In this document: positions 9,652-18,276 of the stretch, piece by piece
Layout of the letters: each line of letters begins with the position of its first letter
How positions within the stretch are numbered: the first letter of the stretch is position 1
The notes under the pieces: generated by a model
Database searches by the model: none
Seen by the model: only the letters and a program-made list of their open reading frames with translations
What the model was told of the DNA's origin: nothing
Source of the DNA: Acidobacteriota bacterium
GTDB taxonomy: Bacteria > Acidobacteriota > Vicinamibacteria > Vicinamibacterales > UBA2999
Direction of reading: 5' to 3'
DNA length: 64,000 bases
Assembly: GCA_020851565.1 (NCBI GenBank)
Contig: JADZCN010000101.1
Span: 1 to 64,000 of the forward strand
Translations under genes and position numbers: made by a program

Positions 9652-10214
9652 CTCGTGCCGAGATAGGCACGGATCCGCAGGCGGGCCTTGTGCACCTGCG
9701 ACTTCGAGGTTCCCTCGGAGATCCCCAGGATATCGGCGACCTCGTGATGGCCGAACCCCTCCACGTCGTGCAGCAGGAAGGCCGCACGGCACGCTGGCGG
9801 CAGCGCCTCGATGGCCCGCTCCAGGTCGATGCGGCTCACTGCACCCAGCCCGGGCCCGGGCGCCGCCACGGGCACGGCGTCCGGCTCATCCATCGAATCG
9901 GTCACCTGTCCCATCCGGGTCTGGCGGTTCCGCAGGACATCCAGGCAATGGTTCATGGCCAGCCGATACAGCCACGTTCCGAGGCTCGAATCACCACGGA
10001 AGCTCCCCAGCTTGCGGTAGGCCAGGAGGAAGATGTCCTGCAGCAGATCCTCGGCGTCGGTCGCCCCAGCCGACATCCGGCTGGCCAGATTGTAGAGGCG
10101 CGTGGCGTGCTGGCGATACAACGCCTCGAAGGCCGCCCCGTCGCCGGACCTGATGCGGCCGGCCAGCTCCAGGTCCGCGCTTCGCACGTCTCCTGAAGGC
10201 TTAGACGAAGCCAT
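9648..10214 (-). CDS. ECF-type RNA polymerase sigma factor
   Basis: 188 residues with the two ECF domains. Region 2 lies around FEALYRQHATRLYNLA through DAEDLLQDIFLLAYRKL. Region 4 is a helix-turn-helix ending GHHEVADILGISEGTSKSQV. The residues between the domains are Pro/Ala-rich. It overlaps the anti-sigma gene by 4 nt and is followed by a DUF4097 gene. Upstream at 10242-10267 lies an ECF-type promoter (GAACC, 16 nt, CGTCT) on the same strand, so autoregulation is likely. The sub-group was not determined. Confidence 0.95.
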   Translation of the reverse strand: MASSKPSGDVRSADLELAGRIRSGDGAAFEALYRQHATRLYNLASRMSAGATDAEDLLQDIFLLAYRKLGSFRGDSSLGTWLYRLAMNHCLDVLRNRQTRMGQVTDSMDEPDAVPVAAPGPGLGAVSRIDLERAIEALPPACRAAFLLHDVEGFGHHEVADILGISEGTSKSQVHKARLRIRAYLGTR

Positions 10215-10241
10215 GCCGGGCGGGGTTGATCACGCCCAGAA

Positions 10242-10267
10242 AGACGTTGAACCCGGACCATTGGTTC
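10242..10267 (-). promoter_or_regulatory. ECF-type promoter of the sigma-factor operon
   Basis: On the minus strand GAACC (10267-10263) is followed after exactly 16 nt by CGTCT (10246-10242). The start codon lies 27 nt further on. GAAC/CGTC-type -35/-10 pairs with 16-17 nt spacing are the established signature of many autoregulated ECF promoters. Confidence 0.75.
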
Positions 10268-10281
10268 GCGTGGTGCGGGTC

Positions 10282-10584
10282 CTAGGGCCAGCGGACGGCA
10301 CTGAAATGCCTGACCCGCCGGGCGGACACGGTCAGGCCCTCCGCCGCGAGGAGGGCCCGTTTCAGGGCCGGGTTGGAATAGCCGCCCAGCATCCCGCCGG
10401 CCGCGATCACGCGGTGGTAGGGCAGTCCGGGCTGGGTGGCCGCCCTCAGGATGTTGCCCACGGCCCTGGCCGCGCGGGGCCGCCCGGCCAGGCTGGCGAC
10501 GTCACCGTAGGTGGTGACGCGGCCCACGGGCACGCGCTTGACGACCGCGAGCACGCGCCGTTCGAAGGTTCGGTCAGCGGCCAA
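10282..10584 (-). CDS. Alkyltransferase-like (ATL) protein, active-site Cys replaced by Tyr
   Basis: 100 residues, matching the stand-alone DNA-binding domain of O6-alkylguanine-DNA methyltransferases. The conserved PCHRV active site reads PYHRV here (Y56), so it cannot accept an alkyl group. The base-flipping features are kept: Y26 in TTYGDVA and the arginine finger R40 in ARAVG. This is the layout of ATL proteins, which bind O6-alkylguanine and hand it to nucleotide excision repair. The most studied ATLs have Trp at this site. It overlaps the 3' end of the beta-barrel gene by 11 nt, so the two are cotranscribed. Confidence 0.9.
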   Translation of the reverse strand: MAADRTFERRVLAVVKRVPVGRVTTYGDVASLAGRPRAARAVGNILRAATQPGLPYHRVIAAGGMLGGYSNPALKRALLAAEGLTVSARRVRHFSAVRWP

Positions 10585-11215
10585 TGCTGATCTTCAACCT
10601 GAGGCTGGTGCCCCCCAGGTCGGTTTCGCCGAATGCCTCCGATACCCCGCCTTCACCCAGGGCATTGGGGACGCGGGCCCAGGCGACCTCACCGCCGACG
10701 CCCAGCCACCCGGTGAGCCGGAACTCGGCCCCGGCCAGGAGATGAAAGCCGTTGAAGCGTTCATCGACGTTCTCTTCCGGCTCGGCGAATCGCGAGGTTT
10801 CCTCGTAGGCGACCGCACTCCACCCGGCCCCCGCGTAGGGCACGAACCGCCGGGAGAAGTTGCGGAAGCGCCAGCCTCCCGTGACTTCGATCGACGTCAC
10901 CTGCACGGTCAGGGGGATGCCCAGGGGGAAGACCTGCGTGCCCGAGATGAACGCGCGCTCGCCGTCCTGCTTGAACCGCCATCCCCCCACACCCACGTAC
11001 AGCCCGCCGAACGGGAGGCCGACCTCGGCGCCACCGCCGAAGATCGGCCCGCTCGCACTGCCCAGCACGGCCTCGAACGAGTCCGTCGCGGCAAAGGTGG
11101 CATTGCCCACCAACCCGTATCCCTTGACGTCGAGGGACTGGCCACGGGCGACGCCCACCATCGGGAAGGTGAGAAGGGTTGCCGTGCAGGCCAGAGCGGG
11201 GAGCCAGGTGCGCAT
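10574..11215 (-). CDS. Small outer-membrane beta-barrel protein
   Basis: 213 residues with a signal peptide (about 1-24) and alternating amphipathic strands. Glycine and aromatic-rich segments such as GLYVGVGGWRFKQDG and VTGGWRFRNFSRRFVPYAGAGW resemble OmpA/OmpW-type eight-strand barrels. The last residues are LRLKISIGR rather than ending in Phe. It starts 15 nt after the subtilase stop, with GGAG before the ATG, and overlaps the ATL gene downstream. No specific substrate can be named. Confidence 0.75.
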   Translation of the reverse strand: MRTWLPALACTATLLTFPMVGVARGQSLDVKGYGLVGNATFAATDSFEAVLGSASGPIFGGGAEVGLPFGGLYVGVGGWRFKQDGERAFISGTQVFPLGIPLTVQVTSIEVTGGWRFRNFSRRFVPYAGAGWSAVAYEETSRFAEPEENVDERFNGFHLLAGAEFRLTGWLGVGGEVAWARVPNALGEGGVSEAFGETDLGGTSLRLKISIGR

Positions 11216-11229
11216 GTGACGTCTCCTGC

Positions 11230-12804
11230 CTAGCGTGCCAGGCCGAGCCCGCGGAGGGTGGCGCGGGGATTGATGAGGCCGACGCCGTACTGTTCGTCGG
11301 GACCGGGCGCGCCCTTGTCGGTGGCGTACTTCTTCATCGCCTCTTCGATGGCCGCGGGACTGGTGATCCCCTGCTGGAGGAGCAGGGCGGCGAAGCCCGA
11401 CACGTGGGGTGTGGCCATCGACGTGCCCTGGAAATAGTGATACGCGAACGAGTCCGCCCTGGGCGGGCCGAACTGCGATGGCGGGCGGTTGAACGTTTCG
11501 ACGAGGTCGAGATCGAGCGTCTGCTGCAGGATGCCGCCCGACGCCCCTCCTGCCTGGCGGGTGTCACCCCCCGGCGCGGACAGCTCCACCGATGCCGACG
11601 TGGTGGAGTAGAACGCGAGGTTGAGCGATCGCCCGACCGCCCCGACCGTCACGGCGCCGGCGAGTGCGGGCGCGACGTTGCCAATCTGGTTCGGCTGGTT
11701 CCCCTGCTCCCTGGTGTTGCCCGACGCGATCGCGACGAAGACCCCTTTGCCGACGGCGTAGCGGATCGCGTCCTCGATCACGGGCGCCGGGCCACCCTCC
11801 TCTCGCCCGATGCTCATGTTGATGACCTTCGCACCGTTGTCGGCCGCGTACCGTACGCCGCGCGCCACCACGTCGTCGGTACCGCGGAAGGGCGCGCCGA
11901 AGATAATGTCCCAGGTTTCGGCGATCACCTTGACCGGCATGATGCGCACGTTGAACGCCATGCCCGCCACGCCCACGCCGTTGTTCGTGAGCTGCCCGAC
12001 GGTGCCCGAGACGTGCGTCCCATGCCCGTCCAGGTCCACCGGGTCGGCATCGTCCCAGATGAAGTCGCGCGGGGCCACGAAGCGCGAGCTGTCCCCGAGC
12101 TCCGGGGCGATCACGAAGGGCACGTCCACGAGGCCCAGTGCCGGGTAGATGGGGCCTCCCTCGGTGAGGCGGAAGGCCCGCGCGTTATAGCGGAACGTTC
12201 CCGCCCTGAAGGCCGCACCCGTGTCGAGCACCGCCACGATCACGTCCGATGTGGCGCCCTGCTGGATGTCCCAGGCGCGCTCCATGTCGAGCGCCGTGAG
12301 GTTCCACTGGTTCGCGTAGAGCGGGTCGTTGGGGCGGTACATCTTGTGATTGAGGTACCGGGGCTGCGCGTACTCGACGTCGGCTCGCGCGCGAAGCTCG
12401 CTGGCAACGGCTTCCGGATCGGCGTCGGCCGGGATGGCCAGCACGTCGAAGTTGGCCCACGAGGGGCGCTCGGCCCCGTTGCCCGAGACCTGCGAGAGCG
12501 TGCTGCTGACCGCCGCCGATCGATCGGCACCCGCCTTGAACTTGACGATGATCGAGCCGGCCACGGCACTCCCCGCCACGGATGCCCGGTCGAGGAACGC
12601 CGGGGCGGTGCCGTGCGCGGATGGATCGGCCGGCAGGTCCTGATCGCGCAGGCCGCGATCGATGGCGGGTAGACCGGCCTCCTGCACCAGTCGGCGTGAG
12701 ACGCCCTCGAGCGGCCCCTCCTGTCCCGCCAGACCTGGTCGTCCAGCCGCCGCCGCCAGGGCACACGCCGCAACGGCGAGGCCGCGCCAGTTGATGAGCG
12801 TCAT
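11230..12804 (-). CDS. Secreted subtilisin-like serine peptidase (S8)
   Basis: 524 residues counted from the ATG at 12804. A signal peptide (about 1-27) is followed by a propeptide that resembles the I9 inhibitor fold (SIIVKFKAGAD near residue 84 to EYAQPRY near 150). The catalytic domain has Asp194 (AVLDTG), His261 (DGHGTHVSG), oxyanion Asn363 (ASGNT) and Ser462 (GTSMATPHV), so it should be active. A further upstream in-frame start exists, but the signal peptide begins cleanly here. It is first in a three-gene run with the beta-barrel and ATL genes. The spacing suggests cotranscription but the functional link is unclear. Confidence 0.94.
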   Translation of the reverse strand: MTLINWRGLAVAACALAAAAGRPGLAGQEGPLEGVSRRLVQEAGLPAIDRGLRDQDLPADPSAHGTAPAFLDRASVAGSAVAGSIIVKFKAGADRSAAVSSTLSQVSGNGAERPSWANFDVLAIPADADPEAVASELRARADVEYAQPRYLNHKMYRPNDPLYANQWNLTALDMERAWDIQQGATSDVIVAVLDTGAAFRAGTFRYNARAFRLTEGGPIYPALGLVDVPFVIAPELGDSSRFVAPRDFIWDDADPVDLDGHGTHVSGTVGQLTNNGVGVAGMAFNVRIMPVKVIAETWDIIFGAPFRGTDDVVARGVRYAADNGAKVINMSIGREEGGPAPVIEDAIRYAVGKGVFVAIASGNTREQGNQPNQIGNVAPALAGAVTVGAVGRSLNLAFYSTTSASVELSAPGGDTRQAGGASGGILQQTLDLDLVETFNRPPSQFGPPRADSFAYHYFQGTSMATPHVSGFAALLLQQGITSPAAIEEAMKKYATDKGAPGPDEQYGVGLINPRATLRGLGLAR

Positions 12805-12852
12805 GTTCGTCCAATCCGAGGGCCGGCGTCCCATTATGCGTCAGGCGGTCCC

Positions 12853-14484
12853 TTACCGCCGGTCAAACACCGCGGTGTGTGCCACGCCGTCCGTGCCCGG
12901 CATCTCCAGACCGATGCGGGCGGCCAGCGTGGGCGCCAGGTCGGCCGGAGTGGAAGGCGTCTGATACCGTCCTGGCTTCACGCCCGCGCCGAAGAAGATG
13001 AGCGGCACGTGCTGATCGTAGGCGTGATGCGTTCCGTGGGTGGTCGCGTCGCTGCCGCCGATGACGTAGTACGGGCTCGGGATGACCACGATCTGGCCGC
13101 TTCGGTCCGGCACGTGGCTGAGCGCCGCGGCGCGCACGAGGGGGGCGGGCGAGGTCTGCTGGCCTTCGAGGCCGGCGCCTGGCATGGCGCGGGCGATGCC
13201 GGGCACGTGCTCCAGGGCCCGCGTGACCGGCTCGAGGAGGGCGGGGTTTGCCAGCACGCGTTGCCGGGCCTCGGGCGCGAGGTAGATCTGCGTGTACTCG
13301 ACCCGCGCGACGTGCTGGCCGGGGCCCAGCGACTCCACGAGTGCGGCGTTGGCCGCCTGCATCAACTGCTGCGTCGGGACCCGGCCGCCTTCCCGGCCGG
13401 AGGCAACCCGGGCCTCCGGAATAGGGGCGACTCCATGATCTGCGCTGAGGCCCACCAGGTATCGGTCTGGTCCGACAAGGCGATCGAGGGTTTCGAGGAG
13501 GTCGCCAATCGTGCGGTCGAGGCGCAGCAGCGCGTCCTGCACCTCGTGGCTCTCCGGCCCGAACTTGTGGCCGATGTAGTCGAGCGCGGAGAAACTCACG
13601 CCAAGGAAGTCCACCGACGACCGCTGGCCGAGCTTCTTCCGTGCGACCAGGTCGGCGGCCATGGCGCCCAGGTACGCGTCGGAGTAGGGGCTGTTCTCCC
13701 AGAGGGTGTAGAACTGCTCTTCGCTCGTGCCGGCAGCGCCGGCCAAGGGGTGGGGGAACTGCGTGGTCCAGCCGTTTGGCGGCTTCTCGGCGAGGCCGGC
13801 GTCGGTGCCGGTGTAGCTGCTCACGTCGAGCAGGCGCTCCCACACCTCCCCGCGCACTGCGAGCCGCGGGTGCGCTGCGACGAACGCCTGGACGTCAGGA
13901 TCGGGCGCGGCGGCATATGCGGTGGAGGTGGCCCACCGGTTGCGGTCGTCTGTCCACGCCACGACGCCGCCCGATCCCGCCATCATGATGGCGCTCCGTG
14001 GCTTGATGGACAGGCTGACGACGCGCGATTCGGGTGACGCGGCCCGCAGGCGATCGGCCATCGTGGGGACGAGCAGTTGCACGGCGCTGTGGCCCACGAC
14101 TTCGGTATCGGGCTCGTAGGGCACGGCCTTCACGCCGGTGTCTTCCGTGCACGGGGCGTTTCGTGTCCCGCGCCACCAGGCGTTGAGGACGATGCCGTGC
14201 CTGGCCGGGAACGTGCCCGTGCCGATGGTCGCGTGGCCGGCGCAGGTCACGGTCTGGAGGTACGGATACCGGCTGCGCTCGAAGACGGCACCCTCGGTGA
14301 CGAGCCGCTTCAACCCGTGCGTCCAGCGGGAGCGCATCTGCTCGATGTAGTCGAAACGCATCTGGTCCACGACGAGGAAGAGGAGCAGGCGGGGCGCCGC
14401 CGCCGTCTGTGCGGCGGGCGGCGGCAGCGCGCCGAGGAGCACGAGCAGGATCCCGCCCGCGGCCAGGCGGCGAACGAAGGGCAT
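12853..14484 (-). CDS. PafA-like alkaline phosphatase / type I phosphodiesterase family protein
   Basis: 543 residues with a signal peptide (about 1-30). The metal site begins FLVVDQMRFDY (Asp40), the nucleophile is Thr80 in TCAGHATIGTG, and the later metal ligands lie in SADHGVAPIP. This is the alkaline phosphatase superfamily subgroup of PafA and nucleotide pyrophosphatases, where Thr replaces Ser. The periplasmic role is probably phosphate release from organic phosphates; monoester or diester preference cannot be told from sequence. The ATG at 14484 has GAGG 5 nt upstream; a GTG two codons earlier is less well placed. Confidence 0.9.
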   Translation of the reverse strand: MPFVRRLAAGGILLVLLGALPPPAAQTAAAPRLLLFLVVDQMRFDYIEQMRSRWTHGLKRLVTEGAVFERSRYPYLQTVTCAGHATIGTGTFPARHGIVLNAWWRGTRNAPCTEDTGVKAVPYEPDTEVVGHSAVQLLVPTMADRLRAASPESRVVSLSIKPRSAIMMAGSGGVVAWTDDRNRWATSTAYAAAPDPDVQAFVAAHPRLAVRGEVWERLLDVSSYTGTDAGLAEKPPNGWTTQFPHPLAGAAGTSEEQFYTLWENSPYSDAYLGAMAADLVARKKLGQRSSVDFLGVSFSALDYIGHKFGPESHEVQDALLRLDRTIGDLLETLDRLVGPDRYLVGLSADHGVAPIPEARVASGREGGRVPTQQLMQAANAALVESLGPGQHVARVEYTQIYLAPEARQRVLANPALLEPVTRALEHVPGIARAMPGAGLEGQQTSPAPLVRAAALSHVPDRSGQIVVIPSPYYVIGGSDATTHGTHHAYDQHVPLIFFGAGVKPGRYQTPSTPADLAPTLAARIGLEMPGTDGVAHTAVFDRR

Positions 14485-14519
14485 TTTCACCTCGGTGGTG
14501 CGGGCAACGGAGGTCTGGC

Positions 14520-15914
14520 CTAGAGGTAGCCGAGCGGATCGATGCCGAATTCGGCAGGGTCGAGGGGAGCGACGATCCGGCGTGCCCGCGTCGGATCGGC
14601 CGGTTCCTCGAACAGGTTGATGTCCACGGGCGTCGTCAGGCGGCGGCGCTTGCCGTCCATGATCACCCGCACGCGCGGGCGATGCGGATCCGGCGCGTGC
14701 ACCTGCAGCACCACGGCAATGGCCCCGTCGTCCAGTTGGACCAGGTTTCCGGGCGGGTAGATCCCGAGAAGTTGCGTGAACCGGCGGACGAGGTGCTGAT
14801 CGAACTGGTGCCCGTCCGCGCGCCTCATCACCTCGAGGATCCTCTCCGTCGGGAGCGACCCCTGGTAGGCGCGCTGGGATCGCATGGCGTCGTACACGTC
14901 GGCGATGCTGCAGAGCATCGTGGCGAGGTTCAGCTTCGCCCGTGACACGCCGACGGGATACCCGGTGCCGTCGGCCCGCAGGTGATGCTCGAAGGCGACC
15001 ACCGGGGCGATGGACGGGATCTCCGGCGTGCGGCGCAGGATCTCGGCGCCGTCCACCACGTGACGGCGCATGACGGACATCTCGTCTTCCGTGAGGCGAT
15101 CGGGTTTCCGGAGGATCTCTGCCGGTGTCCGGACCTTGCCGATGTCGTGCATGAGGCCGGCCAGGCCGAACTCGCGGAGCAGCGTGCCGTCGATGCCGAG
15201 GGCCCGGGCCTGCGCCATCGTCAGGATGGACACGTTCACCATGTGCGTGAACGTGTAGTTGTCGTACTCCTTCAGCGCCGTGAGCGCGAGCAGCGCCGTG
15301 CGGTTCTGCGCGACGGCCTGTGACAGCTGCTCGATGAGCGTCCGAGCCTGCCGGGGGTCGGGAGCGCCCTCGTTCTTGGCGGCCTCCCAGACTTCCTCGG
15401 CGACGGCCGAGGCCTCGACATACAGCCGCCGGATGGCGGCGATGTCGGCCGCGGACGTGTCGATGCGCTCGTCCACCTTGATGCGCCCGACCCGGATGTG
15501 GACCAGGCGGTTGAGCGTGTCGAACGCTTCAGACGGTGCGGCGCCGGGCGCGGACTGGCCCACGACGCGCTCGGGGTGGCTGAGCGTGAGCGTCAGCGTC
15601 GTGAGCTCGTCCGGCGTCACGCCGCGATCGAACGCGATGCGCTCGATACCGAGGCGCTTCAGCCGGCGCATGAGCTCCCCGTAGTTCTCGGCGGCGCGGG
15701 GAAGGGGGACCTCGCCCACCACGATTTCATGGCCGACCAGGCCCATGGCGACGCTCGGCTGGTCGGCGAGCAGCTGGGCCGTCGAGTCGGCGAGCGCGGC
15801 GAGCGCCCGCGTGACCAAGGGGTGGCCCGGCGTATAGAGCTGCGCGCCGCGCAGGGCGGCGGCGAAGCGGCGGACGAAGTCCTCGGCCACGCGCAACTGG
15901 CGGGCGGGTTCCAT
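14520..15914 (-). CDS. HD-GYP domain protein (candidate c-di-GMP phosphodiesterase)
   Basis: 464 residues. The N-terminal module (about 1-120) contains LYTPGHP at 26-32. The HD-GYP domain has HDIGK (about 255-259) and HHLRADGTGYP (about 304-316) intact, followed by a C-terminal PilZ-like or beta extension with NLVQLDDGAIAVVLQV. The family hydrolyses cyclic di-GMP. The start ATG shares a base with the stop of the upstream HEAT-repeat gene (TAATG), so translation is coupled. The N-terminal module resembles that of the HEAT-repeat partner. Confidence 0.93.
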   Translation of the reverse strand: MEPARQLRVAEDFVRRFAAALRGAQLYTPGHPLVTRALAALADSTAQLLADQPSVAMGLVGHEIVVGEVPLPRAAENYGELMRRLKRLGIERIAFDRGVTPDELTTLTLTLSHPERVVGQSAPGAAPSEAFDTLNRLVHIRVGRIKVDERIDTSAADIAAIRRLYVEASAVAEEVWEAAKNEGAPDPRQARTLIEQLSQAVAQNRTALLALTALKEYDNYTFTHMVNVSILTMAQARALGIDGTLLREFGLAGLMHDIGKVRTPAEILRKPDRLTEDEMSVMRRHVVDGAEILRRTPEIPSIAPVVAFEHHLRADGTGYPVGVSRAKLNLATMLCSIADVYDAMRSQRAYQGSLPTERILEVMRRADGHQFDQHLVRRFTQLLGIYPPGNLVQLDDGAIAVVLQVHAPDPHRPRVRVIMDGKRRRLTTPVDINLFEEPADPTRARRIVAPLDPAEFGIDPLGYL

Positions 15915-18214
15915 TACTCGGTCCCTCCTGCCGGTTGTGTCCGGCGCGGCATCGACATGGCACGCGCGGCCGCGGCGCGGACCCCGCGCGAGCCGTTGAG
16001 ACTGGCCTCCTGAAGGACCTCGTCGCCCGCCGTCGAGGCCGTGGCCCACAAGGCCATCGCGGCGGCGCTCCTGAGGCGGGACGTGCGGCCCGGTGCCCAC
16101 CACTCCCCGCGGTGGAGCACGTCGCGGAGGGCCTGGATGCCCTCCGGGTGCGCCCCGCTGCGGCCCAGCGCCTCGATGGCCGACCGGTATGCAGCCTCTG
16201 CCGCGCCCCGATAATCGGACTGCCTGAGGATGTGGGCGAGCAGCGGCGCGGCCCGCTCATCGTTCAGCGTTCCCAGGGCATGCATGATGGCCTCGCGGGC
16301 GCTCGCGTCGCCAGCCTTCAGGGCGTCCTCGAGCATGGCGTACGCTTCGTTGCTGCCGATGTGGACGATGGCGCGTAGCGCCTCCCGCTGCACGTGCGGG
16401 TCGGCGTCGTCGAGCAGGGAGCGCAGGTCCGGCAGGGCGTCGTCGCCCCCGACGGCGCGGAGCAACTCGATCGCCGCGCGGCGCACGGCAGGGTTCGTCG
16501 AATTCCTGAGAGCCTTGGCCGGCGCCCTGGCCGCGTCGCCGAAGTCGATCAGGACGTCCTTCGCCCTTCGCACGGCGAGCCGGCTCTCCTCGCCAACCAG
16601 CGCGGCGGCGAGAGGGGCCACGAGAACGGGCCCCAGGGCCGCACACAGCCGGCCAACCTGCGGCATCTCCTGGTCGCCGGCCTGGCGCATGAAGAGCATC
16701 AGGTTCTTGACCAGGGTGTCTCCCGCGAGGCGATCGATGGCGCTGCTGGCCTGGCCCGCGAAGGGCGAGCGCGTGTCGCGCGCGATCTCCCCGATGGCCA
16801 CGGCCAGGTCGCCGGCCAAGCGGAGATCGCCCACGAGCACGAGCTGCTCGAGGCGAGTGACGGCGATTTCCAGCACCGAGGTCCAGGCGTCGGGACGGTC
16901 CTCCAGCCGCAGAAGGTCCACCAGCATCTGCTGGTCGAGGGCGCGAAGGTCGTCGTCGGCCACGGTCGACAGCCAGGCCGCGATGCGATCGGGAGGGTCG
17001 TCGCTGACCTGCTCCACTTCGACCGCCATTTCCCGGGCGCTCGTCAACTCGCGGTCGTACTCGTCGGGCACGTAGTCCGCGTCGTTGTACGACATCAGCA
17101 TGGACATCGCTGCCGCCCAGATGTCGTTGAATCGCGGGTCGGCTCCGAGCGTCGACATCGAGACCCGTTCCTCGGCCAGGGCCAGGGCGGTCCGCCGCTG
17201 CGAATCCTCGGTGGCCAGGGCATTGAACGCCTCGGCGAGCCGGCCGGTGGCCCCGCGGTCGCGCACCACGTTCTCTGCGACGAAGGCACCGAGCATCTCC
17301 TCGGTGAACCGCGCACGGAGCTCGCCGCCCAGGTCCACACCCGGCGCGTCGCCGTCGGCGGTGCTGGTCTCCGGCGCGCCGCCGTCGGGGTCCGCGGGCG
17401 TGGGGCTGCTGAGCAGCCCGAGCAGCAGCTCGGGCGTCAGGCGTGTGGTCCCCTCCGCCACGTTGTTCATCACCCCGTCGAACTCGTCGGGGTTGATCTG
17501 CGCTGCGTAGTTGGCGAGTCCTTCGAGGATCCGGCGCAGGGACTGCTTCTGCACGTCCGAGGCGAGCCCCACGGCGCGCGCGCGCTCCTGCAGGCGGTTG
17601 ATGAACTCGCCGAGCCGCTTGGGATCGCGGGCGATCTCGAGCAGCGAGGCGAGGGACTTCTCGTCGAGCGCGCCGCGCGTGTCGCCCGTGAGACAACTCT
17701 CGATCAGCTCGTCCCAGGTGGCATGGATGCCCGTCCCCTCGGTGCGCTCCTTGAGGACCTCCGCGTAGTCGATCTCGCGAATCTCGATCGGGCCGCCCCC
17801 GGCCGACTGCCAGGCGCGCGCGATGCCACCCTCGCCGCGCACGTCCTCGGGCGGCATGGCCAGCAGGGTCAGCAACATGTGCCAGGCGCCAGCCGTGAGC
17901 GGCGCCAGCAGCGCCAGCTCGCCGACTCGATGCTGGTGGAGGAGCACCGCGAGGTCGGTGATGGCGCCGTCAGGCTTGGCGAGGCCGCGGCCGTCCACGA
18001 GCAGGGCATCGGGGAGCACGGTCACCGTGAACGTCCCCCCGCTGGTCGCCTCGGCCCCGGCCGTCACCATCCGCTCCAGCGCGCTCTGGATGGCCGGATG
18101 CGTCGGCGGGTACATCGAGACGATGCGCGTGGCGGCCTTGCACGCGCGTGCGAACTCCATGAGCCGGCTAGCAGCTTCTGCGCTCATGGGGTCGGGCGTT
18201 CTGGCGCTGGACAT
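15914..18214 (-). CDS. HEAT-repeat protein coupled to the HD-GYP gene
   Basis: 766 residues, no signal peptide. Residues 1-140 form a module with MYPPTHP (34-40) like that of the neighbouring HD-GYP protein. The middle is helical and acidic. Residues from about 540 to the end are HEAT-type helical repeats, for example NPAVRRAAIELLRAVGG, DPHVQREALRAIVHIG and DASAREAIMHALGTL. Such scaffolds mediate protein contacts; no enzyme motif is seen. The start at 18214 is supported by a TAAAAT 14 nt upstream; a second ATG nine codons in is possible. It diverges from deoA. Confidence 0.82.
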   Translation of the reverse strand: MSSARTPDPMSAEAASRLMEFARACKAATRIVSMYPPTHPAIQSALERMVTAGAEATSGGTFTVTVLPDALLVDGRGLAKPDGAITDLAVLLHQHRVGELALLAPLTAGAWHMLLTLLAMPPEDVRGEGGIARAWQSAGGGPIEIREIDYAEVLKERTEGTGIHATWDELIESCLTGDTRGALDEKSLASLLEIARDPKRLGEFINRLQERARAVGLASDVQKQSLRRILEGLANYAAQINPDEFDGVMNNVAEGTTRLTPELLLGLLSSPTPADPDGGAPETSTADGDAPGVDLGGELRARFTEEMLGAFVAENVVRDRGATGRLAEAFNALATEDSQRRTALALAEERVSMSTLGADPRFNDIWAAAMSMLMSYNDADYVPDEYDRELTSAREMAVEVEQVSDDPPDRIAAWLSTVADDDLRALDQQMLVDLLRLEDRPDAWTSVLEIAVTRLEQLVLVGDLRLAGDLAVAIGEIARDTRSPFAGQASSAIDRLAGDTLVKNLMLFMRQAGDQEMPQVGRLCAALGPVLVAPLAAALVGEESRLAVRRAKDVLIDFGDAARAPAKALRNSTNPAVRRAAIELLRAVGGDDALPDLRSLLDDADPHVQREALRAIVHIGSNEAYAMLEDALKAGDASAREAIMHALGTLNDERAAPLLAHILRQSDYRGAAEAAYRSAIEALGRSGAHPEGIQALRDVLHRGEWWAPGRTSRLRSAAAMALWATASTAGDEVLQEASLNGSRGVRAAAARAMSMPRRTQPAGGTE

Positions 18215-18228
18215 GGAGTCGCGGGACG

Positions 18229-18234
18229 ATTTTA
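18229..18234 (-). promoter_or_regulatory. Candidate -10 (TAAAAT) for the HEAT / HD-GYP operon
   Basis: TAAAAT on the minus strand ends 14 nt before the start at 18214. It shares a 62-nt divergent intergenic region with the deoA promoter. Confidence 0.45.
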
Positions 18235-18249
18235 CCGGCTGTTGGGCCC

Positions 18250-18267
18250 GGCGGTATACTGCCCGCC
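18250..18267 (+). promoter_or_regulatory. deoA promoter: TATACT inside a GGCGG / CCGCC palindrome
   Basis: TATACT (18255-18260) lies 16 nt before the deoA ATG. It is framed by GGCGG (18250-18254) and CCGCC (18263-18267), a perfect 5-bp inverted repeat with 8-nt spacing, which is the right place for a repressor operator. No known regulator can be assigned. Confidence 0.5.
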
Positions 18268-18276
18268 GTCCGATCT

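Noticed and set aside
10242-10267. Looked for copies of the ECF promoter pair upstream of other genes in the window
   Set aside because: No second GAACC-N16/17-CGTC match next to a start codon was noticed by eye; this was not an exhaustive search.
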